Program-made: the position numbers and the translations under genes
Notes under the pieces: generated by a model
Database searches by the model: none
The model's input: the letters and a program-made list of their open reading frames with translations, nothing else
Told to the model about the DNA's origin: nothing
In this document: positions 32,954-41,151 of the stretch, in pieces
Position numbering within the stretch: the stretch's first letter is position 1
How the letters are laid out: each line of letters starts with the position of its first letter
Assembly (NCBI GenBank): GCA_022447275.1
Contig: JAKVBK010000027.1
Location: forward strand, 1-41,783
Reading direction: 5' to 3'
Source of the DNA: Oceanicola sp.
GTDB lineage: Bacteria > Pseudomonadota > Alphaproteobacteria > Rhodobacterales > Rhodobacteraceae
Length of the DNA: 41,783 bases

Positions 32954-34183
32954 TTATTCAGCGTCCGCGATGATATCGACGAACTGCGCCTGAGCGTCTG
33001 CAGCCGAGATCGAAGCATCGGCGAAGAACTCGGTGAAGAGCGTGTTGATCTGGTTCACCGTGTCCGGGGTCGCCAGCATGTTCACATCCGGCAGCAGTGC
33101 GCCGTCACCCAGCAGGGCCAGGCCCTTCTGCATGCAGTCGTTGGCGGCAGACAGATCGATGTCACCGCGCACCGGCAGCGAGCCCTTGGCGAGGTTGAAG
33201 TTCACCTGCGTTGCGGGGGCCAGAAGCAGGGCAGCCAGTTCGGCCTGAGCCGCAGCCTGATCTGCATCGTCGAGCACCGGGAAGTAGAACGCGTCACCAC
33301 CCGTCGACAGGCGCGGGTTGGTGCCAAGGCCGGGCAGGCAGCTGTAATCTTCACCGGCAACGGAGCCAGCAACAGCGAATTCGCCCTGCGCCCAGTCACC
33401 CATGATCTGGCCACCGGCCTGACCGGTGATCACGAGGTTGGTGGCGTCGTTCCAGTTCTGCACGGTGGACTTTGCAGCCATGTCACGTGCTTCTGCTGCG
33501 GCCTCGAAAACGGTTGCCACGTCGGCGCCGCCAGCCACGTCAGTGTCTTTGTCGCCGTAGACGGAGAGGAAGATCTCGCTGGGCAGGAGGCTCGCCATCA
33601 TCACGTTGAACGCGCCAGACTGCTGCCAGCCCTGCTGACCCATCGCGAGGGGGATCTTGCCTGCGTCGGACAGCTTGTCGGAGGCAGCAGCAAACTCGGC
33701 CCAGTTGCTCGGGACATCAACGCCGGCATCGGCGAAGGCGTCATGGCTGACCCAGAGCCACTGCCAGGAGTGGATGTTGACCGGCGCACAATAGACACGG
33801 CCGTCGACGGTGCAGGCTTCCAGAAGCGTGGACGGATTCACGAGGTCCAGCCAGCCTTCGGCTTCGGCAATGTCGGTGATGTCGCGCAGCAGGCCGGCTT
33901 CGATCAACTCTTCGGCTTGGCGGCCGTGGTTGAACTGGAATGCGCCCATCGGGTCACCACCGGTGAGGCGGCTGACCATGACGGCACGTGCGTTTTCACC
34001 ACCAGCGATGGCCGCGTCGACCCAGGTGTTGCCGGTTGCGTCAAACGCTTTTGCGAATTCGGCCACGGCGGCGGCTTCACCACCGGATGTCCACCAGTGC
34101 ATGACCTCGAGCTCGGTCGCGCCTGCCTTGGCGGCGCCTACAATCGCGGTGCCGGCGAGCAGCATTGCTCCAACTGTTCTCAT
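32954..34183 (-). CDS. sugar ABC transporter substrate-binding protein
   Basis: A 409-residue periplasmic binding protein of the CUT1 (MalE-like) family. ATG 34183 is preferred because AGGGAGGAAAG lies just upstream; residues 1-22 are then a signal peptide (MRTVGAMLLAGTAIVGAAKAGA). TELEVMHWWTSGGEAAAVAEFAKAF is the usual start of the mature protein. Aromatic residues that usually stack on sugars are seen in HSWQWLWVS and MGQQGWQQSG. It resembles glucose/oligosaccharide binding proteins of rhizobia and roseobacters; the exact sugar is not readable. It is the first gene of the eight-gene operon. Confidence 0.93.
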   Translation of the reverse strand: MRTVGAMLLAGTAIVGAAKAGATELEVMHWWTSGGEAAAVAEFAKAFDATGNTWVDAAIAGGENARAVMVSRLTGGDPMGAFQFNHGRQAEELIEAGLLRDITDIAEAEGWLDLVNPSTLLEACTVDGRVYCAPVNIHSWQWLWVSHDAFADAGVDVPSNWAEFAAASDKLSDAGKIPLAMGQQGWQQSGAFNVMMASLLPSEIFLSVYGDKDTDVAGGADVATVFEAAAEARDMAAKSTVQNWNDATNLVITGQAGGQIMGDWAQGEFAVAGSVAGEDYSCLPGLGTNPRLSTGGDAFYFPVLDDADQAAAQAELAALLLAPATQVNFNLAKGSLPVRGDIDLSAANDCMQKGLALLGDGALLPDVNMLATPDTVNQINTLFTEFFADASISAADAQAQFVDIIADAE

Positions 34184-34240
34184 TCTTTCCTCCCTGCGGG
34201 TGTTCGTTCCCGACTGTTGATGCATGCAGTTCACATGCTT

Positions 34241-34254
34241 TGAAATCGATTACA
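34241..34254. promoter_or_regulatory. LacI-type operator, copy 1
   Basis: TGAAATCGATTACA is palindromic except for one base pair, centred on the AATCGATT core typical of LacI-family sites. It is identical to the copy 31 bases away, a three-turn phasing, and lies 57 bases from the start codon of the sugar-binding protein, likely over the operon promoter. Confidence 0.8.
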
Positions 34255-34271
34255 TTCACGCAAACAGAACG

Positions 34272-34285
34272 TGAAATCGATTACA
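34272..34285. promoter_or_regulatory. LacI-type operator, copy 2
   Basis: This is an exact second copy of TGAAATCGATTACA in the same orientation as copy 1. Paired sites spaced by whole helical turns allow cooperative binding by a LacI dimer pair. It is the nearer copy to the LacI gene itself, so autoregulation is also plausible. Confidence 0.8.
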
Positions 34286-34350
34286 TTTATATTTCATTAG
34301 GAAGCTTTTCATGTCAAGAAAAGTAAAGCCAAGATCCAGAGCCACCCAAC

Positions 34351-35388
34351 TTGACGCAGAAAACCACGACCATTCAAGACGTTGCTCGCGCTGCAGGCGT
34401 GTCCACCGCGACCGTCAGCAGAGCCCTGTCGAATCCAAAGCTGTTGTCCGATCGGGCACGTGACGCGGTTCTGGAGGCGATTCGAGAAACGGGCTACCGG
34501 GTCAATCAGTCGGCGCGCAACCTGCGCAAGCAGCGGGCGGGCGCAATACTTGTGCTGGTACCCAATCTCGGAAACCCGTTCTTTTCGCAGATCCTGTCCG
34601 GCATCTCGGAAGGCTTTGCCGACAGCGACTATTCGGTTCTGATCATGGACACCAACCACCTGCCCGCCGATCATGACGGGCTGGTGGATTACTTCCTCGA
34701 CTCCCGCATTGATGGGATGATTTCCCTCGACGGCTCCCTCTCGGATGCGGCGATGGACAGGTTTGAGGCGATGGGCGTTGCCAATCGGATCGTGTGCGCC
34801 TGTGAATGGGTTGGGCAGCGGGATCTGCCCTCCGTGCGGTCTGACAATGCCAAAGGTGCGGAACTGGCGATCCGGCACCTCTATGCGCTCGGCCATCGCA
34901 AGATTGCCCATGTAACCGGGCCTGCCGACAATGTTCTGACCCATGTGCGCAAGGATGCCGTTGGCCAGGTCCGCGAGGCGCTTGGCCTCAAGATGCGGCC
35001 CGAGTGGATTTTCCGGGGCGATTTTTCCCTCGAAGCCGGGCACGATGCCGCCCGCCGCTTTGCTGCAATGGAAGAAGAACAGCGCCCAACAGCCGTGTTC
35101 TGCGCCTCTGACGAAAGTGCCATGGGGCTGATCTCGGGGCTGCTGGCTGCTGGCATCGATGTGCCGGGCGATATCTCCGTGGTGGGCTTTGATGACATTG
35201 AGGTTGCCCAGCATTTCGTGCCCTCGCTCACCACCATCCGGCAGGAACGGACGCAAATCGGGCTGGCCGCCTCAAAACTGCTTCTCAAGACCTTGGCCGA
35301 TGGCGCTAAGGGCACGAGAGGGACAGTTGAAATGATCGATGTCGCGCTCAAGGCGCGCGGCAGTTCGGCCCCGCTGGCCCAGCGCTAG
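34351..35388 (+). CDS. LacI-family transcriptional regulator of the sugar operon
   Basis: A 345-residue regulator with helix-turn-helix TTIQDVARAAGVSTATVSRALSNPKLL (residues 6-32), hinge helix VNQSARNLRKQRAG, and sugar-binding domain (ILVLVPNLGNPFFSQILSGI, VRSDNAKGAELAIRHL, TAVFCASDESAMGLISGLL, VVGFDDIEVAQHFVPSLTTI). It is divergent from the ABC/dehydrogenase operon, with two operators between. The start is uncertain: the frame opens at TTG 34351 with no good ribosome binding site, whereas ATG 34311 has AGGAAG upstream but is in another frame. A one-base or two-base indel, or true TTG use, would explain it. Confidence 0.88.
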   Translation: MTQKTTTIQDVARAAGVSTATVSRALSNPKLLSDRARDAVLEAIRETGYRVNQSARNLRKQRAGAILVLVPNLGNPFFSQILSGISEGFADSDYSVLIMDTNHLPADHDGLVDYFLDSRIDGMISLDGSLSDAAMDRFEAMGVANRIVCACEWVGQRDLPSVRSDNAKGAELAIRHLYALGHRKIAHVTGPADNVLTHVRKDAVGQVREALGLKMRPEWIFRGDFSLEAGHDAARRFAAMEEEQRPTAVFCASDESAMGLISGLLAAGIDVPGDISVVGFDDIEVAQHFVPSLTTIRQERTQIGLAASKLLLKTLADGAKGTRGTVEMIDVALKARGSSAPLAQR

Positions 35389-35735
35389 GCGGGCGCGCCC
35401 CAAGGCGCAGCAGCCAAACGCGGCGCCCCTTTGGCCAACCCTCAAGATGGTCGCACACCCAGAGATCCCTTGGCTCTTGAGGATCAGGCCCCCGTCCGGA
35501 CGCGCAGCCAAGCACTGCACGCTGGATCACATATCGGGGATATCACCGCAGGTGAGGCGGCCCGACCGTGTCTTTCTTCCCGAACGACATATGTATTAGC
35601 AAGCGGGTGCGCGGATGCCTGTTTGCATGTGATATCGCGGGTTTCCCAAGCTTTGGGGGCCAGTTGTCAGGCAGGGGACCAGCACAATGGTTCAACAGCG
35701 CACTCTCCGCTCAGACGAACTAGGAGGCCCCTCTT
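35389..35735. other. intergenic region, no gene seen
   Basis: These 347 bases have no coding region that I can support. There are GC-rich dyads just after the LacI stop (35392-35436) without a clear T-run and an eight-base inverted repeat CCTCAAGA/TCTTGAGG (35440-35447 and 35475-35482). The final 20 bases contain AGGAGG (35722-35727), the ribosome binding site of the next gene. Confidence 0.5.
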
Positions 35736-36287
35736 TTGTTTTCGAAGTACATAAAAGCTGCGCTGATCCTGCTCTTCTCCTCTTTGCCTGCGATGGCTGA
35801 TGACATGATGATCGATGATTTCAAACAGGCGCCTGAAACGCGTTGGAGGTTCTTTGCTGACACCGTGATGGGCGGTGTCTCCAGTGGCAGCTTGCGCTTT
35901 GCCTCCGACAGTGATCCGTCTTTTGCCCGCCTCGCCGGACGCGTGAGCACCGAGAATAACGGCGGCTTCATTCAGATGCGTGTTGCTCTGCCGCAAGGGG
36001 CCCCCGCTGACAGCGAAGGCGTTCGCTTGGTCGTGCGCGGCAACGACCAGAGGTATTTCATACATCTGCGCACAATCGGCTCGATGTTACCGTGGCAGTA
36101 CTACCAGTCCGGGTTCGATACGTCCGGCGCCTGGACAGAAATTCGCCTGCCCTTTAGCAGCTTCAAGCCCTCAGGCGGCATGCTGCGCCGCGCGCCGCGC
36201 GCGGGTGGCCTCAAATCTTTGGGGATCGTTGCCTATGGGCGCGACCACGATGCAGAGATCGACGTGCGCGAGGTCGGCTTTTACTGA
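35736..36287 (+). CDS. exported CIA30-domain protein
   Basis: A 183-residue protein with a signal peptide (residues 1-21, YIKAALILLFSSLPAMA) followed by a CIA30/NADH:ubiquinone intermediate-associated-protein-30 domain: DDFKQAPETRWRFFADTVMGGVSSG, GFIQMRVALP, VRLVVRGNDQRYFIHLRT, and FKPSGGMLRRAPRAGGLKSLGIVAYGRDHDAEIDV. In bacteria this galactose-binding-like jelly-roll domain is found in exported proteins of unknown role; the mitochondrial assembly function should not be assumed. The start is TTG 35736, because a full AGGAGG lies eight bases before it and no in-frame ATG precedes the signal peptide. Confidence 0.82.
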   Translation: MFSKYIKAALILLFSSLPAMADDMMIDDFKQAPETRWRFFADTVMGGVSSGSLRFASDSDPSFARLAGRVSTENNGGFIQMRVALPQGAPADSEGVRLVVRGNDQRYFIHLRTIGSMLPWQYYQSGFDTSGAWTEIRLPFSSFKPSGGMLRRAPRAGGLKSLGIVAYGRDHDAEIDVREVGFY

Positions 36288-36416
36288 TACGGCCTGATCC
36301 ACAGAAATAGCTTGCGCTGAAACGCATGGGCGCGGATGGGTTCTTGGCCCGATCCGCGCCGCAGCTTGGGCGAACATCAGTGACCCGCCCTTGTTCTGGA
36401 AGAGCGCGCCGCGGCG

Positions 36417-37397
36417 CTAAACCACGACGACATTGCCGCGCTTGCGGCCCGTTTCGACATAGTGATGGGCATCGACGAGATCAGACAGAGGGTAGGTGCG
36501 ATCCATCACGGGCAAGAAGCGCTGCTCTTTCACAAGGTCAAGAATCTCGGCAAGCTCCGTCCTGTGCAAAGCGGGTTTCTCCAGCCCGGCGGCTGCAAAT
36601 TTCGCCCGCTTGGTGCCGGCAATCGCAGTGCAGAGCATGTCGCGCAGCAGGCCCATCCCCAGCACAGGGCATATGTAGTGACCCTGCTCAAGCAGCGCAG
36701 GCTTGGCAGCCTTGAAAGACGATATCCCCAGCGTGTCAAAAACCACATTGAACCGCTCACCGGTCTCAAGGGGGTTTTCCACCCGGTAGTCGACGGCCCG
36801 CGAAGCACCCAGCGTCTCTAGCATTTCAGTGTTGCGCGCACTGCTCGTCGCTGTCACCTGCGCACCCAGCGTCGCGGCGAACTGCACTGCGGCTGTTCCA
36901 AGGCTCCCGGACCCCCCAAGGATCAGCACCTTATCGGCAGGTTTGAGCTGCACCACACGGGTCAGGAAGTGCCAGGAAGTCAACGCACCGTCACACATGA
37001 CAGCCGCCTCTTCATGGCTGAGCGTGTCCGGCTTTTTGACAAGGCTGGCCTCCGCATCGAGGCAGATGTGGCTGGCATTTGCCCCAAACTGCAGCCCGAC
37101 CTCGCCAAACACGGCGTCGCCGGGCTGAAACCGGGTGACGGCACGGCCCGCGGCGATGACCTCTCCGGAAAAGCACGTGCCGGCAAGCTCGGCGCGCGGC
37201 TTTGAGAACCCAAGGAACGGACGGGCCCATTTGGGAATACCGGCACGCATCATGCCGTCAGCCCGGCTGACGGCCGAGGCTCGGACCCGGATCAGAACCT
37301 GGCCATCGGCCGGTGTCGGCAGCGCGCGGGTAACCGGCGCAAGAACGTTGGGGCCACCGTAACGGCGCACGGCCCATGCATCGAATGTCGTATCCAT
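36417..37397 (-). CDS. MDR-family quinone oxidoreductase-like protein
   Basis: A 326-residue medium-chain reductase. The GroES-like N-terminal domain reads MDTTFDAWAVRRYGGPNVL, QVLIRVRASAVSRADGMMRAG, and the Rossmann domain contains KVLILGGSGSLGTAAVQFAATLGAQVTATSSARN. Zinc ligands of alcohol dehydrogenases are missing, so it is an NADPH-dependent quinone/enone reductase type rather than an alcohol dehydrogenase. GGAGATCGTC precedes ATG 37397. The gene is divergent from a LysR regulator with a shared palindrome between, which suggests the LysR controls it, for example in response to an electrophile or quinone. An intact full-length frame is present. Confidence 0.88.
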   Translation of the reverse strand: MDTTFDAWAVRRYGGPNVLAPVTRALPTPADGQVLIRVRASAVSRADGMMRAGIPKWARPFLGFSKPRAELAGTCFSGEVIAAGRAVTRFQPGDAVFGEVGLQFGANASHICLDAEASLVKKPDTLSHEEAAVMCDGALTSWHFLTRVVQLKPADKVLILGGSGSLGTAAVQFAATLGAQVTATSSARNTEMLETLGASRAVDYRVENPLETGERFNVVFDTLGISSFKAAKPALLEQGHYICPVLGMGLLRDMLCTAIAGTKRAKFAAAGLEKPALHRTELAEILDLVKEQRFLPVMDRTYPLSDLVDAHHYVETGRKRGNVVVV

Positions 37398-37464
37398 GAC
37401 GATCTCCTAATTTGACTTGACCGTGACCTAGTGGATTTATTACTATCCAATAAGTGTCTAAATC

Positions 37465-37479
37465 GAACCACTTTGGTTC
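37465..37479. promoter_or_regulatory. candidate LysR-binding palindrome
   Basis: GAACCA (37465-37470) and TGGTTC (37474-37479) are perfect six-base arms with a three-base spacer, between the divergent MDR and LysR genes and about 20 bases before the LysR start. The location suits LysR autoregulation and divergent control; the assignment is inference. Confidence 0.5.
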
Positions 37480-37497
37480 ATAAATGATCCGGTGAGC

Positions 37498-38382
37498 ATG
37501 GATTGGAAATCTCTTCCCGCCTTTCTGGCGGTCGCGCGCACAGGTTCGCTGCGCAGTGGTGCCGAGCAGTTGGGCGGCACCCACGCAACGGTCCGTCGCC
37601 AAATTGAGGGGCTTGAAGCGCAGCTTGGCGCGACCCTGTTTCGAAGAGCCGCGGGCGGTTTGACCCTGACAGCGGCAGGCCGGCGCTTGCTGCCGCAAGC
37701 GCTGGAGGCAGAGGCCGCTTTGCTTAAGGGCTTTAACTCGGTCAAGGGATTGGATCGGGAAGCCTCAGGCCAGATCCGCCTCTCGGCAGATCCCCTGACG
37801 GCGCATTACATTCTGGCCCCGGTTTTGGCAGATTTTGCAGGGCTTTATCCGGAAATCGATATCGAGCTGAAACTGTCCTACTTCGTTGATTCCATCGAAA
37901 AAGATGAAACCGACATCTCTGTGCGCCACGTGGTGGGTGTGGAAGGCGATGCAGTTGGGCGAAAACTGTTCCCGCTTTCGATCGGCGTTTATGCCGCACG
38001 CAGCTACATTGATACAGCGCTGCCGAAAGCCGGTTCAAAAGGGGCGGGGCTTACGTGGATCGGCTACGGCCCCGCGCCAGAACTGCAAGACATGATCGCC
38101 GCCTCGCCCTTTCCCAAGGCCCGGATACGCCACGCAATAGCTGATCCGCAAATGCACCTTCACCTTGCACGCGCAGGCGCTGGCATGACGTTCCTTTCAA
38201 GCTGGGTACCCACGATTTTCCCGGAATTACAGAGGGTTCCGGGCACCCAGCTTGATCAGCGGCGCTCAACCTGGGTGCTTTTGCACGCCGGGCTGAGGCG
38301 GGTTCACCGTGCACGCCTGCTCGTGGATTATCTCTGCGAAGCGCTTCTCGAGCGCCGGGCTGATTTCATTGGCGATGGGTAG
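37498..38382 (+). CDS. LysR-family transcriptional regulator
   Basis: A 294-residue regulator. The N-terminal helix-turn-helix is DWKSLPAFLAVARTGSLRSGAEQLGGTHATVRRQIEGLEAQLG (residues 2-45), then FRRAAGGLTLTAAGRRLLPQA. The effector domain (about 85-290) includes GQIRLSADPLTAHYILAPVLADFAGLYPEIDIELKL and ADPQMHLHLARAGAGMTFLSSWV. ATG 37498 is chosen because LysR proteins of this group begin MDWKSLPAFL; a GTG at 37492 would add two residues. It is of the CatM/AaeR-like short-linker type with no clue to its ligand. It is divergent from the MDR gene. Confidence 0.88.
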   Translation: MDWKSLPAFLAVARTGSLRSGAEQLGGTHATVRRQIEGLEAQLGATLFRRAAGGLTLTAAGRRLLPQALEAEAALLKGFNSVKGLDREASGQIRLSADPLTAHYILAPVLADFAGLYPEIDIELKLSYFVDSIEKDETDISVRHVVGVEGDAVGRKLFPLSIGVYAARSYIDTALPKAGSKGAGLTWIGYGPAPELQDMIAASPFPKARIRHAIADPQMHLHLARAGAGMTFLSSWVPTIFPELQRVPGTQLDQRRSTWVLLHAGLRRVHRARLLVDYLCEALLERRADFIGDG

Positions 38383-38575
38383 AAATCGCGTGTAGCCGCA
38401 CCTGAGCGTTCGAACGCGCTTGCAGAGCACGTACAGAGCTATCATTACCTCGGCGAGTGTACTGATTTCGCCAGAAGGCCCTACATAAAAGTGGTGCTCA
38501 GAAAACGCGTTTAACGAGAGATTAACGTCTCAAAGGTCAGCTTCGGAACATGCAACACGCTGGGGCAAATTACCG

Positions 38576-40957
38576 TTGATCAAAGATCTCCTCTTTGAAG
38601 CTGCGCAAAGTGCGCCGGAACCTCGGTTCGTCGTGCATCTGCGCAACGCTGCAGGCGGTCAACGTCTGGTTATGACATGGTGCAACCCTGCGCTCCTTTC
38701 GGCCTTCACCGTTTCATCCGGTGACGCAATCGAACGCTTGGTGAGCACGGTCCTGCCAGAAGCCTTGTGCGACGAGATCACAGATCATCTGCAGAATTCC
38801 GACCCCGCAAAACGCGTTTTGGAAAACGTCGTCTTGCAGAAGGCTGACGATGGCACCGTTCGCACCTTCGATCTTGAGCTCCTTCGGATCAAGGCGGACA
38901 CGCCGGGCGAGCATTTTGGATACTGCCGCCTCATTGATGGAACGGAACGGCAGATCGCAAAGGACACCCTGCGGTCCGCTCTTGTTGAGGCCGAAGTCAC
39001 CAAAACGCGCTTTGAGCATGCCATGGAAACGATCCCGGCCGGCTTCGCGATGTATGACCGTGACGATATTCTTGTCGCGTTTAACAGCAAGTATACCGAG
39101 CTTTACAATATCTCGGCGCCGGCAATACAGATCGGCGCAAAATTTGAGGAAATCATCCGGTACGGTCTTGAGAATGGGCAGTATCCGGAAGCCGAAGACA
39201 ACGCAGAGGAATGGTTCGCCGAGCGTCTGGATCGTGAAAACAGAAAACGCGCGCCCGTAGCGCGCCAACTTCCCGATGGCCGGGTACTGCGCGTTCATGA
39301 AGTGGAAAACAGCAACGGAGATCTGGTTGGCCTGCGCTCGGATGTAACCGAGTACTACAAGCAACAGCAAATGCTGGAAGAACAGGCCGAGGCGTTGCGG
39401 CAAGCAAATGACGCAGTGCAAGCGGCAAGTCTGGCCAAGGAGCGGTTCTTCGCCAAGATGAGCCATGAAATCCGCACGCCCATGAACGGCATCCTCGGCA
39501 TGACCGAGATGCTCAGCGAAACCTCGCTGGACCCCCAGCAAGCCGCCTTTGCCCAAACCATCATGAATTCGGCGACGAGCCTCCTGAATATCGTCAATGA
39601 CATCCTCGATTTTTCCAAATCGAATGAAGACAAGCTCGTGCTCGCACAGGAGCCCTTCTCTCTGAAGGATTTGGTTTATGAGCTGTCATTGTTGGTGCAG
39701 CCAATGGCCCATGCAAAGGGGCTCGAGGTTTGGGTGGACTATCCCGGATCGGTGCCTGATCGCTTTTTGGGTGATAGCCAGAGAGTGCGCCAAATCCTGA
39801 TGAACCATCTGAGCAATGCCGTGAAATTCACCGCGCAAGGCCATGTCGGCGTGCGTGTGCGATATCACCAGGACGGCTCGGCGGCCCCGCTTTCAATCGT
39901 GGTTGAAGATTCTGGTAAGGGCATCCCGCACCATCTGCATGAAACGGTGTTCGCCGCATATGAACAGACGGAAGAGACAGTCGCAGGGAAAATCGAGGGC
40001 ACAGGGTTGGGGCTGGCGATCTCAAAAGCGCTGGTGAGCCAGATGGGCGGCCACATCCAGTTGGAGTCAGAACCCGGCGCAGGCGCGCGTTTCAACATCA
40101 CGCTCGCGCTCCCACCTTGTTCAGAGTCTACCCTGGAGGCGGCTTGTGCCGCGCCGGCCGGAAGGGTCGCCATCGTGGGCGGACAGAAGCATTCCAGAAC
40201 CATCTTGAATGGGTTGCTCGCCGAACAGAACATAGAGGCGGATTTTTACAACAGCCTGCAGGATGTGGCGTGGGATGAGCAAGGCAGCCTGCTCGCGATG
40301 ATCGTAGATATGGATCTGCGCACCGCGAATGCCGCTTCTGATTTTGGCGATCCGCCTGCAGCACTGAACAGTTCGACCCCAGTCATCCTGCTGTCAGCAA
40401 CGCCTGGAGCAGTGCAAGCAGACGAAAGCCCGTTTCCCTCCGGTACCCCTATCCTGCTTAAACCCGTGCGCAGCGAAGATCTTATAGAGGCCCTTGGGGC
40501 GGTGGCGTCGCCAAGCAGTGCTGCAGTTGAGCCGTCCGTGGCCCCGCCCCCGACCATTCAGTCCGAGGGCGATTTTGAGAAGCTGAAAATCCTTGTGGTT
40601 GATGACAACAAGACAAACCGCTTGGTCGCGGAGAAGATGCTGAGCCCAACACATGCTAAGATCGCCTTTGCCAGCGACGGTTTGGAAGCGATCGCGCGAT
40701 ACCGTCAGTTTGCCCCGGATGTGATTTTCATGGATGTTTCCATGCCCGTTCTCGACGGGCTTGAGGCCACGCGCCGCATCCGCAAGATCGAGCACTCAAA
40801 GCCCGAGCCAAGATGTGCGATTGTGGCCCTGACAGCCCATGTGGATGACGCGCAAAGGCAAGAGTGCGAGACGGCGGGTTTTGACGATTTGGTAGGCAAA
40901 CCCGTGCGCCGAAAAGCCCTTGTCGACGTCATAAAGCGATTGTCACCACCCGCGTAA
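38576..40957 (+). CDS. orphan hybrid sensor histidine kinase
   Basis: A 793-residue cytoplasmic hybrid kinase with no transmembrane helix. Domains in order: a divergent PAS-like N terminus (about 15-130); PAS (145-265, FEHAMETIPAGFAMYDRDD); a coiled linker; HisKA with phospho-acceptor H297 (AKMSHEIRTPMNG); HATPase (365-512) with N414, DSGKGI (445-450) and GTGLGL (475-480); a degenerate receiver-like domain (about 528-642), lacking the usual acidic pair at VAIVGGQKHSRT but keeping D578 and K629; and a canonical receiver (670-790) with DD 676-677, D720 and K775. The start is TTG 38576 with only a weak ribosome binding site; no in-frame ATG is found upstream, and GTG 38633 is an alternative. No separate response regulator or HPt gene adjoins it. 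Confidence 0.9.
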   Translation: MIKDLLFEAAQSAPEPRFVVHLRNAAGGQRLVMTWCNPALLSAFTVSSGDAIERLVSTVLPEALCDEITDHLQNSDPAKRVLENVVLQKADDGTVRTFDLELLRIKADTPGEHFGYCRLIDGTERQIAKDTLRSALVEAEVTKTRFEHAMETIPAGFAMYDRDDILVAFNSKYTELYNISAPAIQIGAKFEEIIRYGLENGQYPEAEDNAEEWFAERLDRENRKRAPVARQLPDGRVLRVHEVENSNGDLVGLRSDVTEYYKQQQMLEEQAEALRQANDAVQAASLAKERFFAKMSHEIRTPMNGILGMTEMLSETSLDPQQAAFAQTIMNSATSLLNIVNDILDFSKSNEDKLVLAQEPFSLKDLVYELSLLVQPMAHAKGLEVWVDYPGSVPDRFLGDSQRVRQILMNHLSNAVKFTAQGHVGVRVRYHQDGSAAPLSIVVEDSGKGIPHHLHETVFAAYEQTEETVAGKIEGTGLGLAISKALVSQMGGHIQLESEPGAGARFNITLALPPCSESTLEAACAAPAGRVAIVGGQKHSRTILNGLLAEQNIEADFYNSLQDVAWDEQGSLLAMIVDMDLRTANAASDFGDPPAALNSSTPVILLSATPGAVQADESPFPSGTPILLKPVRSEDLIEALGAVASPSSAAVEPSVAPPPTIQSEGDFEKLKILVVDDNKTNRLVAEKMLSPTHAKIAFASDGLEAIARYRQFAPDVIFMDVSMPVLDGLEATRRIRKIEHSKPEPRCAIVALTAHVDDAQRQECETAGFDDLVGKPVRRKALVDVIKRLSPPA

Positions 40958-41151
40958 ACGAGACTGTCATGCCCCTGACCCTTGGCGATGTCTGTCGGCT
41001 TCAAACCGGCAGCGCTGATGAGAATGGCAGCGCCACAGGCTCGAAAGGGGTCAGTTTACAGGGCATAAGTCCCGTGCAACGCCAAGCATTCCAGCTCTAG
41101 GCAGAAAATTGGGTTGGGCACGCACTCGCGTGGGAGACACGCACGCTTACG

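Noticed and set aside
32168-34243. Plus-strand open frame of 691 codons across the sugar permease and binding-protein genes
   Set aside because: It is antisense to two clear ABC transporter genes; the translation is His/Gln/Asp-rich and lacks domain structure.
38406-38417. Perfect palindrome GCGTTCGAACGC in the gap before the histidine kinase
   Set aside because: It is short, GC-rich and over 150 bases from the kinase start with no second copy, so I cannot assign it a role.
40969-41100. 43-codon frame after the histidine kinase
   Set aside because: It lacks a ribosome binding site and any recognisable motif; its length is expected by chance in GC-rich DNA.
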